Positions 46,736 through 56,989 are shown, numbered from the stretch's first letter. The stretch is 64,000 bases of DNA from Heterohyrax brucei (GCA_028571685.1 CM053146.1:114985431-115049430); one strand, 5' to 3'. Made by a program: numbers and translations. The notes: a model not told the origin generated them from the sequence alone.

Positions 46736-46792
46736 TTATTATTGCTTTAGGGGCAAAACCAAGTATCAACCTTAATTTTAGATCCTTAAACC

Positions 46793-46904
46793 AGAAAAAC
46801 CCACTTCCGTCAAGTTGATTCTGACTCATAGCGACCCTATCGGACAGAGTAGAATTGTCCCATAAATTCTCTAAGGAGCACCTGGAAGATATGAACTGCT
46901 GACC
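46793..46904 (-). mobile_element. 5'-truncated AfroSINE
   Basis: The tail and body are present ('cgtcaagttgattctgactc', 'gacagagtagaattgtccca', 'aactgctgacctt') but the tRNA-like head is absent. Similar words tttagatccttaaacc and tttagatctttaggcc flank it, suggesting truncation at insertion rather than later deletion. Confidence 0.82.
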
Positions 46905-46919
46905 TTTAGATCTTTAGGC

Positions 46920-47503
46920 CATAAGAAAACTGAGCAAATGAATCTCGTAATGATAAATATGTATATTTGAGTCCTATGTTTGGTGAAATGATTACAGGCA
47001 CAAGCGGTCTCACAGCATCGGTTTGTTCTTTGGGGTCCTAGGGTCCTCCTCAGGCTTTGCCATTCTCTCTCTCCACCCTTATGTCTATGCCACCCCGCAA
47101 CCCCACATGCACACTTTACAGTAGATAGATTAATGGACTTCTGCCTCCTCAGCAGACCTCTGCCGACACCACTCTACCATGCTGTCTCCGGGGCCATCTC
47201 TTGGTCTCTCTGTTGCTGGCTTTCTTCAGGAGTCCATTTCAGCCCAGAGTTGTCTTGCTCTCCCTGGACTGTCGCCATTCACTCAGCACTTTATGTCTTA
47301 CTGCAGGCCACTTCTCTTTGTGATACTTTTAATTTCGGCATTTTGACTCTCCATAGACGTGGCTTGTCCCTTGAGAGCAGGTGCTCACAATGAGACACCA
47401 CTCTGTGTCTCCCTTTGATCAGTGAAGCCCAGAGTCTGTGAAAATGTGGAAGGAGAAACTCTTCTCATTAATAGCAGTATTTCTTACTTACCTAGTGTTT
47501 CTG
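46920..47503. other. Intergenic, somewhat GC-richer, no gene recognised
   Basis: Contains an 86-codon plus frame at 47133-47393 without a recognisable domain. No repeat family is assigned. Confidence 0.4.
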
Positions 47504-48172
47504 TAACACACAACACCACAAAGTGTTTTACTGTAGAGAAGAGGAATTTCTTCTCTCTAAAAGGCCAAATCCAGGGCATCAGCTATAGAGGAAGGTCTTT
47601 GTCTTTTTCAACTTCTAGTTGCTGCCAGAAATCCTTGGCATTCCTGGACTTGTAGCTGCATCTGCCTGTAGGGACAGATTTTCTAATAGGTGAGGTAAAC
47701 ACCGTGCTGACCTTGCTTACCAGATCATCTGTAGTGAGCAGTGTGACTTTTTTGTTCACCAGATCAATGAATTCGCTTCTAGGTATCACTGGCATCTCTG
47801 TCTTCTGGTACTTCACGCGTCTCCCTCATAACCTCACAGTACCTTCCTACAGAATGAAAACCTCTTTTCAAATTTACAGTTCTTGACAGGGGTTCAATGA
47901 CTGTGTAAAGGAAGTCACCATGCTTGCCTTGCCTGTTGGATAATACCCATGTCTGGCTCCAGCTTTACGTGGCGCCTCCACCGGCCCTCTCTGTCTGTGC
48001 CTGTTACACTCCTTCTATGAGAAGGGATGTGGTTAAGGATCCACCCTGTACCAGTATGAGCTCAGTGACACAACAGAACTCCTGTTTACAAACTGAGACA
48101 TATTTACAGGTACAGAGGTTAGGACTTCAACATAATGTTTTAAAGGGCACTGTTGAATCCATAATACGACAT
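47504..48172 (-). mobile_element. ERVL-MaLR-type LTR, older and longer
   Basis: The plus strand reads as antisense MaLR: 'taacacacaacaccacaaag' at the low end, 'catcagctatagaggaaggt', 'ttggcattcctggacttgta' (a MaLR hallmark), 'gcctgttacactccttctat', and 'aggttaggacttcaacataa' with 'ttgaatccataata' at the high end. It is about 670 bp and diverged from the four younger-looking LTRs further right. No internal sequence adjoins it. The 77-102 codon frames across it are chance frames. Confidence 0.6.
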
Positions 48173-48269
48173 ATGACATATGCGTATTGTTGTAGTACAC
48201 TGAAGTTTCACTACTTTCTTATACATGTGTAATTTCATTGGCACGTAACAAAACAAAAAAATTACCATG

Positions 48270-48430
48270 AGACTGGCATTACTTTTAACCTGAGCAAATT
48301 TCTTAATCTCAGTGTCTTAGTTTCTTCAATTATAAAATGTGGCTAGTAGTAGTTCTAACTCATATAATTAAATGAGTTAACATATTGTGAAAATACTTAG
48401 AATGTACCTAGTATAGGTAGCAGCTGTTAT
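48270..48430 (+). repeat. MIR
   Basis: Sense MIR: 'cctgagcaaatttcttaatc', 'gtgtcttagtttcttcaatt', 'ataaaatgtggctagtagta', 'aaatacttagaatgtaccta' and 'gcagctgttatt'. Confidence 0.78.
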
Positions 48431-48444
48431 TTTTATAATCATCA

Positions 48445-48525
48445 ATATTTTTTTTTAACTATTTTACTTTTACTGATGAAGAAACTGAAGTCCACAGAGG
48501 TTAGATGACTTACCTAGATGCCATG
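48445..48525 (-). repeat. MIR fragment, opposite orientation
   Basis: 'tactgatgaagaaactgaag' and 'cacagaggttagatgactta' are the antisense MIR core, lying directly after a sense MIR. Confidence 0.6.
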
Positions 48526-49308
48526 TTAGACCTTTTTCTGCCATGCCAAAGATACCTACTACATCAATGTCTTTATTATTAAGCATGCTCAACTACTTTT
48601 AGTTTATTTACTTGTAAAACATTTACAGAAAAGTTCCTAGTTCAGTTTGTCTAGAAGTGTCCATGACAGAAAAGTTTTCATTAAACATGCTGACATAATA
48701 CAAGTCATCCAGAAATGGACTGTTTCCTTAAAATGTGATGTTTCCATTTAGCAGATAGACAAATAGGGTGAGAACAACAGATCCTTAAAAGTGATTTCAG
48801 TTTTGCCCTGTGCCTCTAAAATCCAGACCATATTTAGTTAGTACAGTTGTGGATAGGCTATTTCAACCCCTGGTCAACCATAGCAAGAATTGACTTTATT
48901 TCTTTTTTTAAAAAACTGTTACATTATTCTAAAGAGTGTAACAATCAGTAGCATGTCTGTAGTTCTTAGTAGTGATCTAGGTTCCCTTTTCACAGAGGAG
49001 TCAGGGTGACAAGATGAGTAGATCAGTTGTAAACAGCTCAACTTTGGGAAATGGTTCCCCATAAATCCAATCAGGAATAGACTAGAACATGTCCATTGAC
49101 ATGCTGGTATCAGACACATTTCTCACTGCTGTGATCAGCTCTGTACTTATGATCTCTTTATCAACTAGACATTATAGCTCAAGAACAATTTTGCCTGTTC
49201 CCCAAGTTTCTGACCTAAGTAGAAATGACTGGTGGTAATATGGATTTTTGTGCTTAAAGACGCTCTACTTTACCACATATGATGTTCTCCATGATGTAAA
49301 TATCTGTC
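48526..49308. other. Intergenic, nothing recognised
   Basis: No classified repeat or exon seen. Confidence 0.45.
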
Positions 49309-49415
49309 AAAATGAGGGAAACCCTCAATGAGGTGGGTTGACACAATAGCCCCAGCAATGGACTCAAACAGCAGTGATCTTGAAGATGGCACAGGATCAG
49401 GCAGTGGTTGATTCT
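49309..49415 (+). mobile_element. RTE 3'-region fragment
   Basis: 'gaaaccctcaatgaggtggg', 'ttgacacaatagccccagca', 'aatggactcaaacagcagtg', 'aagatggcacaggatcaggc' match the RTE segment at about 34145-34245. Only about 105 bp remains. A stray tail-like piece (ccaagtgccgtcgagtc, 49555-49571) nearby reads on minus and may be SINE-derived. Confidence 0.65.
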
Positions 49416-49988
49416 CTTATATGTAATATCGGCATGCTTTGGAGCCAACGTGGTAGAAACTAGTAACAACAGGGTGGGTAATGACTGCAGATGAGAGACT
49501 GGCAAGTGGCCTCTTAAATTTAGACTTTCTAGGCTATAGCAGAAAGAAGCCAGCCAAGTGCCGTCGAGTCCCCAGTTTCAAAATGCCTTTTGCAACTGAA
49601 AATTTCAGTGGTGCATCTACATAAACATGGTTAGGATCTAGAGTTTCAAATGATTTGTGTCTCCTACGACTTTGAAAACCTCCTTAATCTGCAGAAAAGC
49701 CCATTTTCTATAATTAACCTTCACCAAGGTCTCAGTTAATGTCAACAGTTCTCCAGCCAGTTCTTTTCATCTGTCAGTTCTGGGTCTTGTCTTTGGGATT
49801 CATTCTTATGCACAAGGAAGATGGCTGTCAGTGGCTTCGGGCTTATCCTCCTATTTACAGTAGCAAAGAAGGTGATTTTTTCCTGATAGCTCCACTAAGT
49901 TTATCTATAATTAAGCCAGTGTAGGCCAGTGGCCTATCCCTGAGCCAATCAGGGGAAAGAAATTCAATAACTGGTTATACCTTTGTTA
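49416..49988. other. Intergenic, nothing else recognised
   Basis: Apart from the 17-bp SINE-tail-like piece near 49555, no repeat or exon is seen. Confidence 0.4.
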
Positions 49989-49990
49989 TA

Positions 49991-50534
49991 TGAGGCCTGA
50001 CAGTTAAGTTCGTGAACGAACTTATTCTAAGTGCTGCATACCTCATTGCTAAATGGCACCATGGGCACTTCTGAAGTACTCCGGCTACATGTGATGCCAG
50101 TGCCTAGTCCACTCTTCAAATCAGTTTTGGCACTCTTTCTGGAATCTCCATTGCGCAAGGTCACAAGTTCCTAGTCTTACTGTATAGTTGTCTGTGAGGT
50201 AGTTTTTAGCCAGTATACAAACAACTTTATTGGAACACTCTCTCTATTTACCCGATCTGGCCTCCAATGACTTTTTTTTTACCCAAAGATAAAGGAAATA
50301 TTGAAAGGAAGACATTTTGATGACATTCAGACATGAAGGGTAATATGACAACAGCTCTGATGGCCGTTCCGGAAAATGAGTTCCAAAATTGCTTTGAAGG
50401 GTGGACTAGGTTCTCACATTGGTGAATAGCTTCCCAAGGGGAGCACTTCGAAGGTGACCATAATTATATTCAGCAGTGAGGTATATGTAGCACTTTTTCT
50501 AGGATCAGTTCACAAACCTAGTTGTCAGACCTCA
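49991..50534. mobile_element. Palindromic non-autonomous mariner, copy 2
   Basis: TA flanks both ends (49989-49990 and 50535-50536). The terminal inverted repeats are tgaggcctgacagttaagtt and the reverse complement of aacctagttgtcagacctca, with 16 of 20 matching. The left arm (49991-50150) and right arm (about 50360-50534) are inverted copies, each the transposase 3' coding end plus terminal repeat. The centre (about 50170-50340) is the reverse complement of the centre of copy 1, including the same arm/centre junction next to 'gttgtctgtgag'. No complete transposase is encoded. Confidence 0.85.
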
Positions 50535-50536
50535 TA

Positions 50537-51547
50537 GGCACACTTTTGAATGAGAACTGGGGAGACTTACTACGCCAAGGAAAGTCAAAGTGCCCATTCC
50601 ACAGGAGCTAATGGATACTGGGTAGGAATAAAAGAACAGTTGTAAATCCTGAGGGAAGTGAATAGAAATAGCTTAGGATAGCTTAGAGTTTTAATATTCT
50701 TCCTGGTTTCTCCGTGATCTTCCCTGTGGTGGAGTAAAACAACGTTTCGATGCACCATGGCATTTCACTGAAATCCAGTAAGAAAAATTGATCATAAACA
50801 TCCCCTTGGGGGAGGGGATAGTTATTAATGGAAACACCACCTACTTGTAACTTTGTTTCCCACTGGCAAGGACGTCTGGGCTGAGTTATAAGGAAACTTC
50901 AGCGTGTTGTCAGATTTCACAATAACGTTAAGTGGGACTTCCTTTTCATATTTGCCACCTCATTCATTTTGTATGTTCCCTTGTTATTAGTTTTACTGCC
51001 CATTAATCATTATATATTATGAAGTATAGCAAAGTGTACTTACGTGGAGATAACACAGGATCTGGCCATGACAGTCAATAGTTAAGCCATGCCAGGAAGA
51101 AGCTGCAGGGTGGGAGGCCGTGCTCCATCTTTCACCTACTAGCAGGGACACAGCCGTCAGCACCTCTTGCCACCCAAGTGGAGCAGGGCTTGTTTCTGCA
51201 GCCTTTCCCACCTGCTCAAAGAAGGGCCGGCCAAGAGGAATTCTGCTTCCTCTGAGGACATAGAAGTAACCCCATGAAAAACAATTCTTCTATAAAGAAA
51301 TTGTTCCACAAAAGGCTGAAATTGGAATTTTAAAGGAGGAAGAAAATCTAAAGCAAAGTATTTTATTAACAGCGAGTTCCATTTCTGTGAAATGTGGTTC
51401 TTTCTTGCTCTGATTTATCCTGCATACTTCTTTCATACAGTCTGTTCTAAAATTCCAGTGTTATCAGTCATTTTCTCTGGTGAAAACATTCAGAGGCTTT
51501 CTTTGCCTCCTGCATTTGGTCTTTCCTGCATAGTCAGATTTTGAGGC
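50537..51547. other. Intergenic, nothing recognised
   Basis: No classified repeat. The minus frame at 51017-51211 has no recognisable domain. Confidence 0.45.
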
Positions 51548-51567
51548 CCTTTATCTCATCCTCTATG

Positions 51568-51887
51568 TCACTGTCACTAGCTGCTGTCAAGCTGGCCTCT
51601 GACTCATGGAACAGACCACTGCCTAGTTCTGTGCCATGCCCATGATTACTTGCCTATCAGATGGCTGTGATCCATGGGATTTTCACTGGGTGATTTTCAG
51701 AAAGAGATCACCAGGCCTTTCTTTCTAGTCCATCTGAATCTGAAAGTTCAGCGGAAACCTGTTCAGCATCACAGGAGCAAGCAAGCCCCTGCTGACAGAT
51801 GGTGGTGGCTTTGCATGTGGTGCATTGACCAGGAATCAAACCTGAGTCACAGAAGGGGAAAATTCTACTACTCAGCCACCATTGGCT
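51568..51887 (-). mobile_element. Long tRNA-headed afrotherian SINE
   Basis: About 320 bp. The high-coordinate end gives, on the SINE strand, a tRNA-like head: tggctgagtagtagaatttt (A-box region) and GGTTTGATTCC (B-box, one change from GGTTCGANTCC). The tail end has 'caagctggcctctgactcat' and 'tcagaaagagatcaccaggc'. It is a longer relative of the common AfroSINEs here. It is the first of three minus-strand SINEs separated by similar target sites. Confidence 0.82.
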
Positions 51888-51900
51888 CCTTTATACTCTG

Positions 51901-52044
51901 TAAACCAAAAACCAAACCTGAGGCTGTCAAACTCATTCCAAGTCATGACAACCCGTGAGTTGCAGAGTAGAATCGGGCTCCTTTTCTTGACTTTGCCAGC
52001 CTTTCAGTTAGTAATAGAACTCAAACTGTATGTGCCACCCAGGA
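51901..52044 (-). mobile_element. AfroSINE, second of a three-element series
   Basis: Minus strand: 'aaaaaccaaacctgaggctg', 'tcattccaagtcatgacaac', 'agagtagaatcgggctcctt', 'agcctttcagttagtaatag' and a degraded head. Bounded by cctttatactctg (51888-51900) and cctttatcctctg (52045-52057). Confidence 0.82.
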
Positions 52045-52059
52045 CCTTTATCCTCTGTG

Positions 52060-52223
52060 CTGTTGTTGTTGTTGTCGGCAAGAACTACCCCATAGGGTTC
52101 TCTCGGCTGTAGTCTTTATGGAGGCAGATTGCAAGGTCTTTTTCCCAAGGAGCCGTTGGAAAGTTCAGACCAACCAGTCTTTCAGTTAGCAACTGGGCAC
52201 TTAACCATTGCACCACCAGGGTT
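52060..52223 (-). mobile_element. AfroSINE, third of a three-element series
   Basis: Minus strand: GTT-repeat tail, 'actaccccatagggttctct', 'gtagtctttatggaggcaga' (extension of the long subtype), 'agtctttcagttagcaactg' and head 'cttaaccattgcaccaccag'. Followed by ccttttattctctata (52224-52239). Confidence 0.86.
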
Positions 52224-52239
52224 CCTTTTATTCTCTATA

Positions 52240-52700
52240 CCCACGATGATTTCCCTACCAATACTCAGCACAATTGGTTTTCCTTAGTAGTCACTCCACG
52301 TTTCCTGTATCTTCACCATCAAGTAGACATGATGCATTGCCTCTATTGTGAAGTGCCTGTTCACTTCCCCCTCATTTATCTACATGGGACCCATCTTCAG
52401 TGACAAATTCCATTTAATTCATGAAGCCTTACCCAGTGATATGGGATGGCTGTGTGCTTTCTTTTTGTTGGAATTCTACAAGCCTAAACTACTCCAGTAC
52501 TTCACTGTGCTGTAATGTTAGAATTCTTAGCTCCATCTTTTGCAGAGTTACTGTTGACCAATGACCCCAAAGTCCATGCCCTTGTGTGATTTGTCATTTA
52601 GTTGGTTGTGCCATCAATTGGTCTGAGAGAGGAGGTACTTGCCTAGTAAAACATAAACAAAACAAAAACTAACGTACTCTTTACTTGTATCCCATACGTG
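52240..52700. other. Intergenic, nothing recognised
   Basis: No classified repeat or exon seen. Confidence 0.45.
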
Positions 52701-52705
52701 GTTAC
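52701..52705. repeat. 5-bp target duplication of LTR, left
   Basis: gttac, repeated exactly at 53160-53164. Confidence 0.85.
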
Positions 52706-53159
52706 TGTCATGGATTGAATTCTGTCCCCCTAAAAATATATGTGTTGATCTGATTTGGCTAAGAGTCCCGATATGGTGCCATTTCTCCGATGTGTTGTGA
52801 ATCCTGCCTCTGTGATATTGATGATGCAGAATGGGCTGCAGTTGTGTCAGTGAGGCAGGACTCAAGTTACAGGCTTGTGGGATATAAGGGAAAGAAGTCA
52901 GCAGAGGAAGTTCGGAACCTCACACCACTAAGAAAGCAGCACCAAGAGCAGAGCACGTTCTTTGGACCTGAGGTTCCCGTGCCGAGATGCTCTCACTGGA
53001 AGAACTCAGCCTACCAGACTGTGATAAACTCTCTTGCTGAATGGACTTACAGTTCATAAATGGATTTGTGGCTTACTGGACTGTGTCAATAGAATCTTCT
53101 CTTCATAAAGCCTTCCACTCATGTATTTTCTGTTACAGTAGTACCAGGTGACTAAAACA
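52706..53159 (+). mobile_element. ERVL-MaLR-like solo LTR with 5-bp target duplication
   Basis: A 454-bp solo LTR with TG...CA ends: tgtcatggattgaattctgt at the left and aggtgactaaaaca at the right. It contains a TATA-like stretch (gggatataaggg), then a 3' region with tctgttacagtagtac. An exact gttac duplication on both sides fits ERVL-class integration. There is no gag/pol sequence, so it is a solo LTR left by recombination. The 83-89 codon frames across it are not viral proteins. Confidence 0.85.
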
Positions 53160-53164
53160 GTTAC

Positions 53165-53209
53165 TAACATTAAGTGATTTTATTTCTTTATTTAAAAAGA
53201 AAAAAAAAA
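53165..53209. other. Spacer with A run
   Basis: aaaagaaaaaaaaaag precedes repeat R2 copy 1. Confidence 0.4.
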
Positions 53210-53425
53210 GTGCCTGTGCCAGAACAAAGCTTACTTTGGCTATTGATAGCAGTAAAGGAGGTAGATAATTGGAAAAGCAATGAGGAGTCTTAGAGCAGAA
53301 AATAAAAGTTTTTAACAAAGAGCAAAAATTAACAAATAGTAATGACCCAGACCCACAAGATAGGGATATAGAAACAGGAATCCTTGTGGCATCTTGTTGA
53401 TTGTGGAGAATCTTCGTAACTGTTG
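53210..53425. repeat. Unclassified repeat R2, copy 1
   Basis: About 215 bp that recurs, diverged, at 54107-54328 in the same orientation. Shared landmarks are 'caaagcttactttggc' or 'acaagcttactttggcc', 'aggaggtagat' or 'aggaggcagat', 'aaaattaacaaatagtaatg', 'tatggaaacaggaatcct'-type sequence and 'ggcatcttgt'. Each copy is preceded by an A run. The family is not recognised. The 99-codon minus frame at 53133-53432 overlaps it but is not preserved in copy 2. Confidence 0.65.
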
Positions 53426-53462
53426 TAAACATTATTTATCAAAGGAGATGCACTGGTAAGAG

Positions 53463-53715
53463 CGAACATTTGCTATTTACTGTATGTTAGGCATTGTGTT
53501 CAAAGGTTTGTACTGTATAATCTAGCTGCAACTCAGTTATACCTATCAACAGTTCTGTTAAGCAGGTTCTGTTATTACCTCTGTCTTACAGGTGAGAAAA
53601 TTGAGTCACGGAGAGGTATGAGCTTCACACAAGGTAACACAGCCAGTACAAATATTGGAGCTGTGATGTGAGTCCCAACAGCTGGGCTCCAAAGCTGAGC
53701 TAATGATATACTAAT
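53463..53715 (-). repeat. MIR
   Basis: Antisense MIR, nearly full length: 'tactgtatgttaggcattgt', 'cagttctgttaagcaggttc', 'tgtcttacaggtgagaaaat', 'tgagtcacggagaggtatga', 'cacacaaggtaacacagcca' and 'ggagctgtgatgtgagtccc'. Confidence 0.85.
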
Positions 53716-54106
53716 AATGACATATTGCTCTAAAGATTAAAGTATCATTGGATGCTGAAGAGGGAATTAATTTAGTGGAGTGAGATAGAATCATGGCTCC
53801 CATTGGAAGTATGGTTCTGAAGGAAACCAAGAATCTGTATGAACATTTTTACTTTCTACAGTTTAGAAGACTCGATTGTCTTCCAATGAATCCTTCATAA
53901 ATGAGAAGGGTCTAGTCTACACTCTCCAGTGTTATCACTTCATGTATGGCCATCTTGCATTTGCCCCTGGATTATGAAATCTTTGAGGAAAGTAAGTGCC
54001 TTATGTTTCACTTCAGAGGCAGCAAAGAAAGCAGAAAGAGCATTGACTCAGGGATCTCTGTGACCAGGAAAACCTCATGTACCAAGGAGTAGCTTTGCCA
54101 AAAAAA
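53716..54106. other. Intergenic, nothing recognised
   Basis: Unique-looking sequence between the MIR and repeat R2 copy 2. Confidence 0.4.
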
Positions 54107-54328
54107 ATGCCTGCACAACAAACAAGCTTACTTTGGCCATAGGTAGAAGTGTAGGAGGCAGATGATGAGGAGTGATGAGGAATATTAAATTAAAATAAGA
54201 AAAAAGAAAACATTTTTTAATAAAAAGTGAAAATTAACAGATAGTGATGACCCGGACCCGCAATGTATGGATATGGAAACAGGAATCCTCTTGGCATCTT
54301 GCTGGCTGTAGAGAACCCTCCTAACATT
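54107..54328. repeat. Unclassified repeat R2, copy 2
   Basis: Direct relative of 53210-53425: 'acaagcttactttggccata', 'gtgtaggaggcagatgatga', 'gaaaattaacagatagtgat', 'gatatggaaacaggaatcct', 'ggcatcttgctggctgtaga'. It has an extra AT-rich stretch in the middle (attaaattaaaataag). Sequence outside the unit is not shared, which argues against a simple tandem duplication of the locus. Confidence 0.65.
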
Positions 54329-54904
54329 TCTTTGTCTGCAGACTCAGGGATTTTAAAAGAATAAGTTGGAAGAGAGTGAGATGTTTGTTCCGAGATTTAT
54401 GTGGGATGTGGCATGGTGGCGTCTCCTCTCAAGAATGGGTTCTCAAGTTGTGAGAAATCACACAGAACCATTGGAAATCTCCTGTTTGTCTTAAAATAGA
54501 GAATACATTATTGTTTAAAAGAGATGGTTGTTTCTTCACTTGAGCACTGGAAGAAGCAAGTGGCTTGCATTTAAGGGTGGTAAAACTTGAAAAATATAAA
54601 TATTGTAACATGAGAATCACAGTCAGTGCTTTAAGACGCTGACAGTATGAAAAGGCAGGCAGAGACCCATAGGAAATGGTTCACTTCTCCAGTCTCCGCT
54701 CTCTCCCTAACGCACACTCTCTCATTGAGAAGATTGGTGAATGAAACTGCATTCATCGTTTAAGTTATTTTTCCCACTCTTCCTCTCCTTCATTGCTCTC
54801 TCTGGCCATGAATGTGCGACTGTATTTGCATAATATCAATTGTGTATGATGTGATCCCCTTTTGAAAATTATAAAGCAGCAGGGAAGTGCTCTACTTTTC
54901 CCCT
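54329..54904. other. Intergenic with a POU octamer word
   Basis: A perfect ATTTGCAT octamer occurs at 54824-54831 within otherwise unique sequence. No exon is seen. Confidence 0.4.
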
Positions 54905-55035
54905 TCTCTCAACACGATGGGTGATGAACATGGTGGTCCGGTGTGGGCTCCAGCACAGTGCTTGTGAGTCTGGAGCAGGACCTTTGCACACAGGATCACT
55001 GTGACTCAGGACTGACTCAGCGACATCCAGCAACG
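54905..55035 (+). mobile_element. RTE 3'-terminal fragment
   Basis: 'gagcaggacctttgcacaca', 'ggatcactgtgactcaggac' and 'tgactcagcgacatccagca' correspond to the last ~120 bp of RTE elements, ending in a degraded CAAC-type tail (atccagcaacgacattg). Considerably diverged. Confidence 0.5.
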
Positions 55036-55648
55036 ACATTGTTTCTCTTAGGACAAAGCACAGTTCTTAGTCACAGACAAGGGTTCTGTAAACATTTGTT
55101 GATTGCTGACTGGATTTTGGCTTGAAATTTTAACATCAGAGTGAAGAATCTCCTTTTCAGATCTCTAAACAACTCAATAATTGATCTTTGGGGACTGTGG
55201 TGTTGTTGTTCAAGTACAATCAGTTATAAACAGAGAAGAAACATGTATAGTAATCAGTAATGTTTGAGTCTAAACATACAGATGTCAAGCTATACAACAT
55301 CACTTAAGAATACCTTCCTGTGGCTGGTTCCAAGAAATTAACCACATTGGGACCCCTTGGCTATACTATTGTTTTTAAGAAACTTATTAGAATTCTTTAT
55401 TTTATACTTTATTTTGAGAATTCTGTAGTATACGGCCTCTGTAAAGATACAAGCTGCTGAACAATCAAAAGCAGAAAAATGAGGTACTGTTGAATGAAGC
55501 AAGCAATACAAAGAGTAAATGGTAAAAAGAAAGAAAAAACAAATCACTGAAGCAGTCTATGTTAACAATATCTTGTTACCAAGATATACAAGGAGGAGCT
55601 GGAAAGCAAACACCAGTGTTCTTGGGAGTGGCTACAAGTAACACTATT
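55036..55648. other. Intergenic, nothing recognised
   Basis: No classified repeat or exon seen. Confidence 0.45.
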
Positions 55649-55661
55649 CAAAGTACTCATA
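55649..55661. repeat. Target-site duplication of AfroSINE, left
   Basis: The 13-mer caaagtactcata recurs exactly at 55814-55826. Confidence 0.92.
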
Positions 55662-55813
55662 CCCACTGCCATCAAGTCGATGCCAACTCATAGCAACCCT
55701 ATAGGGCAGAGTAGAACCACTCCATAGAGTTTCCAAGGAGCACGTGGTAGGTTTGAACTGCTGACCTTTTGGTTAACAGCAATAGCACTGACCCACTACA
55801 TCACTAGGGTTTC
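55662..55813 (-). mobile_element. AfroSINE with perfect 13-bp target duplication
   Basis: Minus-strand, well preserved copy: 'cccactgccatcaagtcgat', 'agcaaccctatagggcagag', 'gtttgaactgctgacctttt' and head 'cactgacccactacatcact'. The exact 13-bp duplication fixes a 152-bp insertion. It is among the least decayed copies in the window. Confidence 0.95.
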
Positions 55814-55826
55814 CAAAGTACTCATA

Positions 55827-56334
55827 AGGTGGTAGAAATGACAGAAAAGGTTATTATTACGAGGAACTTAAGCAAAAGGAATGACTAATATAAAAAGAAA
55901 GGCAAAATACAGTGGAAGATGAGTGAATAATTATAGGGAGGACAGAAATCAGTGAACAACTGAGCCTAAGGGTTGTATTAACAAAGAAGAGGAAGCTGTT
56001 TGTGGCTTTGAGGAAGTAAAGCAGTAATGGGGTGCTGCTCCAGGTAAAGCTTTATTGAACCACATAGCATTGGAGAAGAGACATTCAAGTGTTGTAACTA
56101 CCCTAACCTTCACGCTCATTTATTCCTTCAACAAATATTTATTTAGTACTTCTCTGTGCTGAATATACAAGATAAACAAGACTAAGAAAATGGTAGGGAG
56201 CATTTATTGGTTCTATAATACAGGTAGAAAATTCACCTTTCTGATTAGTTTATTTGGCTCACAAATGGGGATGTTCCCCCCAGCTATATAGTAAAAAGTA
56301 CCATTTTTCTCTAAGTAGCCATCTTTCATGGTCC
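55827..56334. other. Intergenic
   Basis: Bases 56110-56180 ('cttcaacaaatatttattta') resemble an ancient L2/MIR-type tail. Nothing else is recognised. Confidence 0.4.
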
Positions 56335-56985
56335 CTCAGTGATACAAGCAGTTTGCACTTAGTTCCTAGTTGCACTGTAAGAGCTCTGCTGCTAACCGAA
56401 AGGTCAGCAGTTTGAATACACCAGCTGTTCTTTGGAAACCCTATGGGGCAGTTCTGCTGTGTCCTATAAGGTCACTGTCACAGACTGAATTGTGTCCACC
56501 CAAAATGTTTGTCAGTTTGGCTAAGTCATGATTGCATTGTATGGTTCTCTACCATTTTGTCATTTAATGTAATTTCCCTGTGTTGTAAATTCAGTCACTG
56601 TAATGCACTAACGTGGATTAGCAGCAACTATATTGATGAGATCTATAAGATTAGATAATGTCTGAAGCCAGTCTCTTGAGATATAAAAAAGAGAGAATTA
56701 AGCAGAGAGACAGAGGAACTTCATAGCACCAAGAAAGCAGTGACACACAGAGAAACTCCTAGACCAAGGAAAGATTGGTGATATAGACCTTGCTCCATAC
56801 CTGACAGAGAGATAAAGCCTTCCCTTCGAGCTGATGCCTTGAATTTGGACTTGTAGTCTACTAGACAGTGAGAGAATAAGTTTGTGTTTGTTAAAGCCAC
56901 CCATTTGTGGTATTTCTGTTACAGTGGCACTAGATGACTAAGACAGTTACTATGATTCAGAAGAGACTCAGTGGCATATGATTTA
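56335..56985 (+). mobile_element. AfroSINE split by an LTR insertion
   Basis: Bases 56335-56475 hold the head, B-box-like segment (aggtcagcagtttgaatac) and body (gaaaccctatggggcagttc, tgtcctataaggtcac). The tail resumes after the LTR at 56951 (tatgattcagaagagactca, gtggca). Removing the LTR and one gttac/gtcac copy gives a continuous SINE, so this insertion pre-dates the LTR. Confidence 0.82.
56476..56945 (+). mobile_element. ERVL-MaLR-like solo LTR inside a SINE
   Basis: A 470-bp solo LTR, TG...CA: tgtcacagactgaattgtgt to actagatgactaagaca. Flanked by gtcac (56471-56475) and gttac (56946-56950), a 5-bp target duplication with one mismatch. It has a TATA-like 'gagatataaaaaagag' in the middle and a 3' segment ending 'tggtatttctgttacagtgg'. 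No internal viral sequence. Confidence 0.88.
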
Positions 56986-56989
56986 GGGG

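Noticed and set aside
51808..51887. tRNA-like A-box and B-box as a possible tRNA gene
   Set aside because: The boxes belong to the head of a SINE. No cloverleaf acceptor stem is evident and the body continues into SINE sequence.
53210..54328. R2 pair as LTRs of a small element
   Set aside because: There are no TG/CA termini, no shared target duplication, and an ancient MIR lies between the copies.
52706..56945. LTR pair as the two ends of a provirus
   Set aside because: The LTRs are diverged, each has its own 5-bp duplication, and the DNA between holds SINEs, a MIR and unique sequence instead of viral genes.
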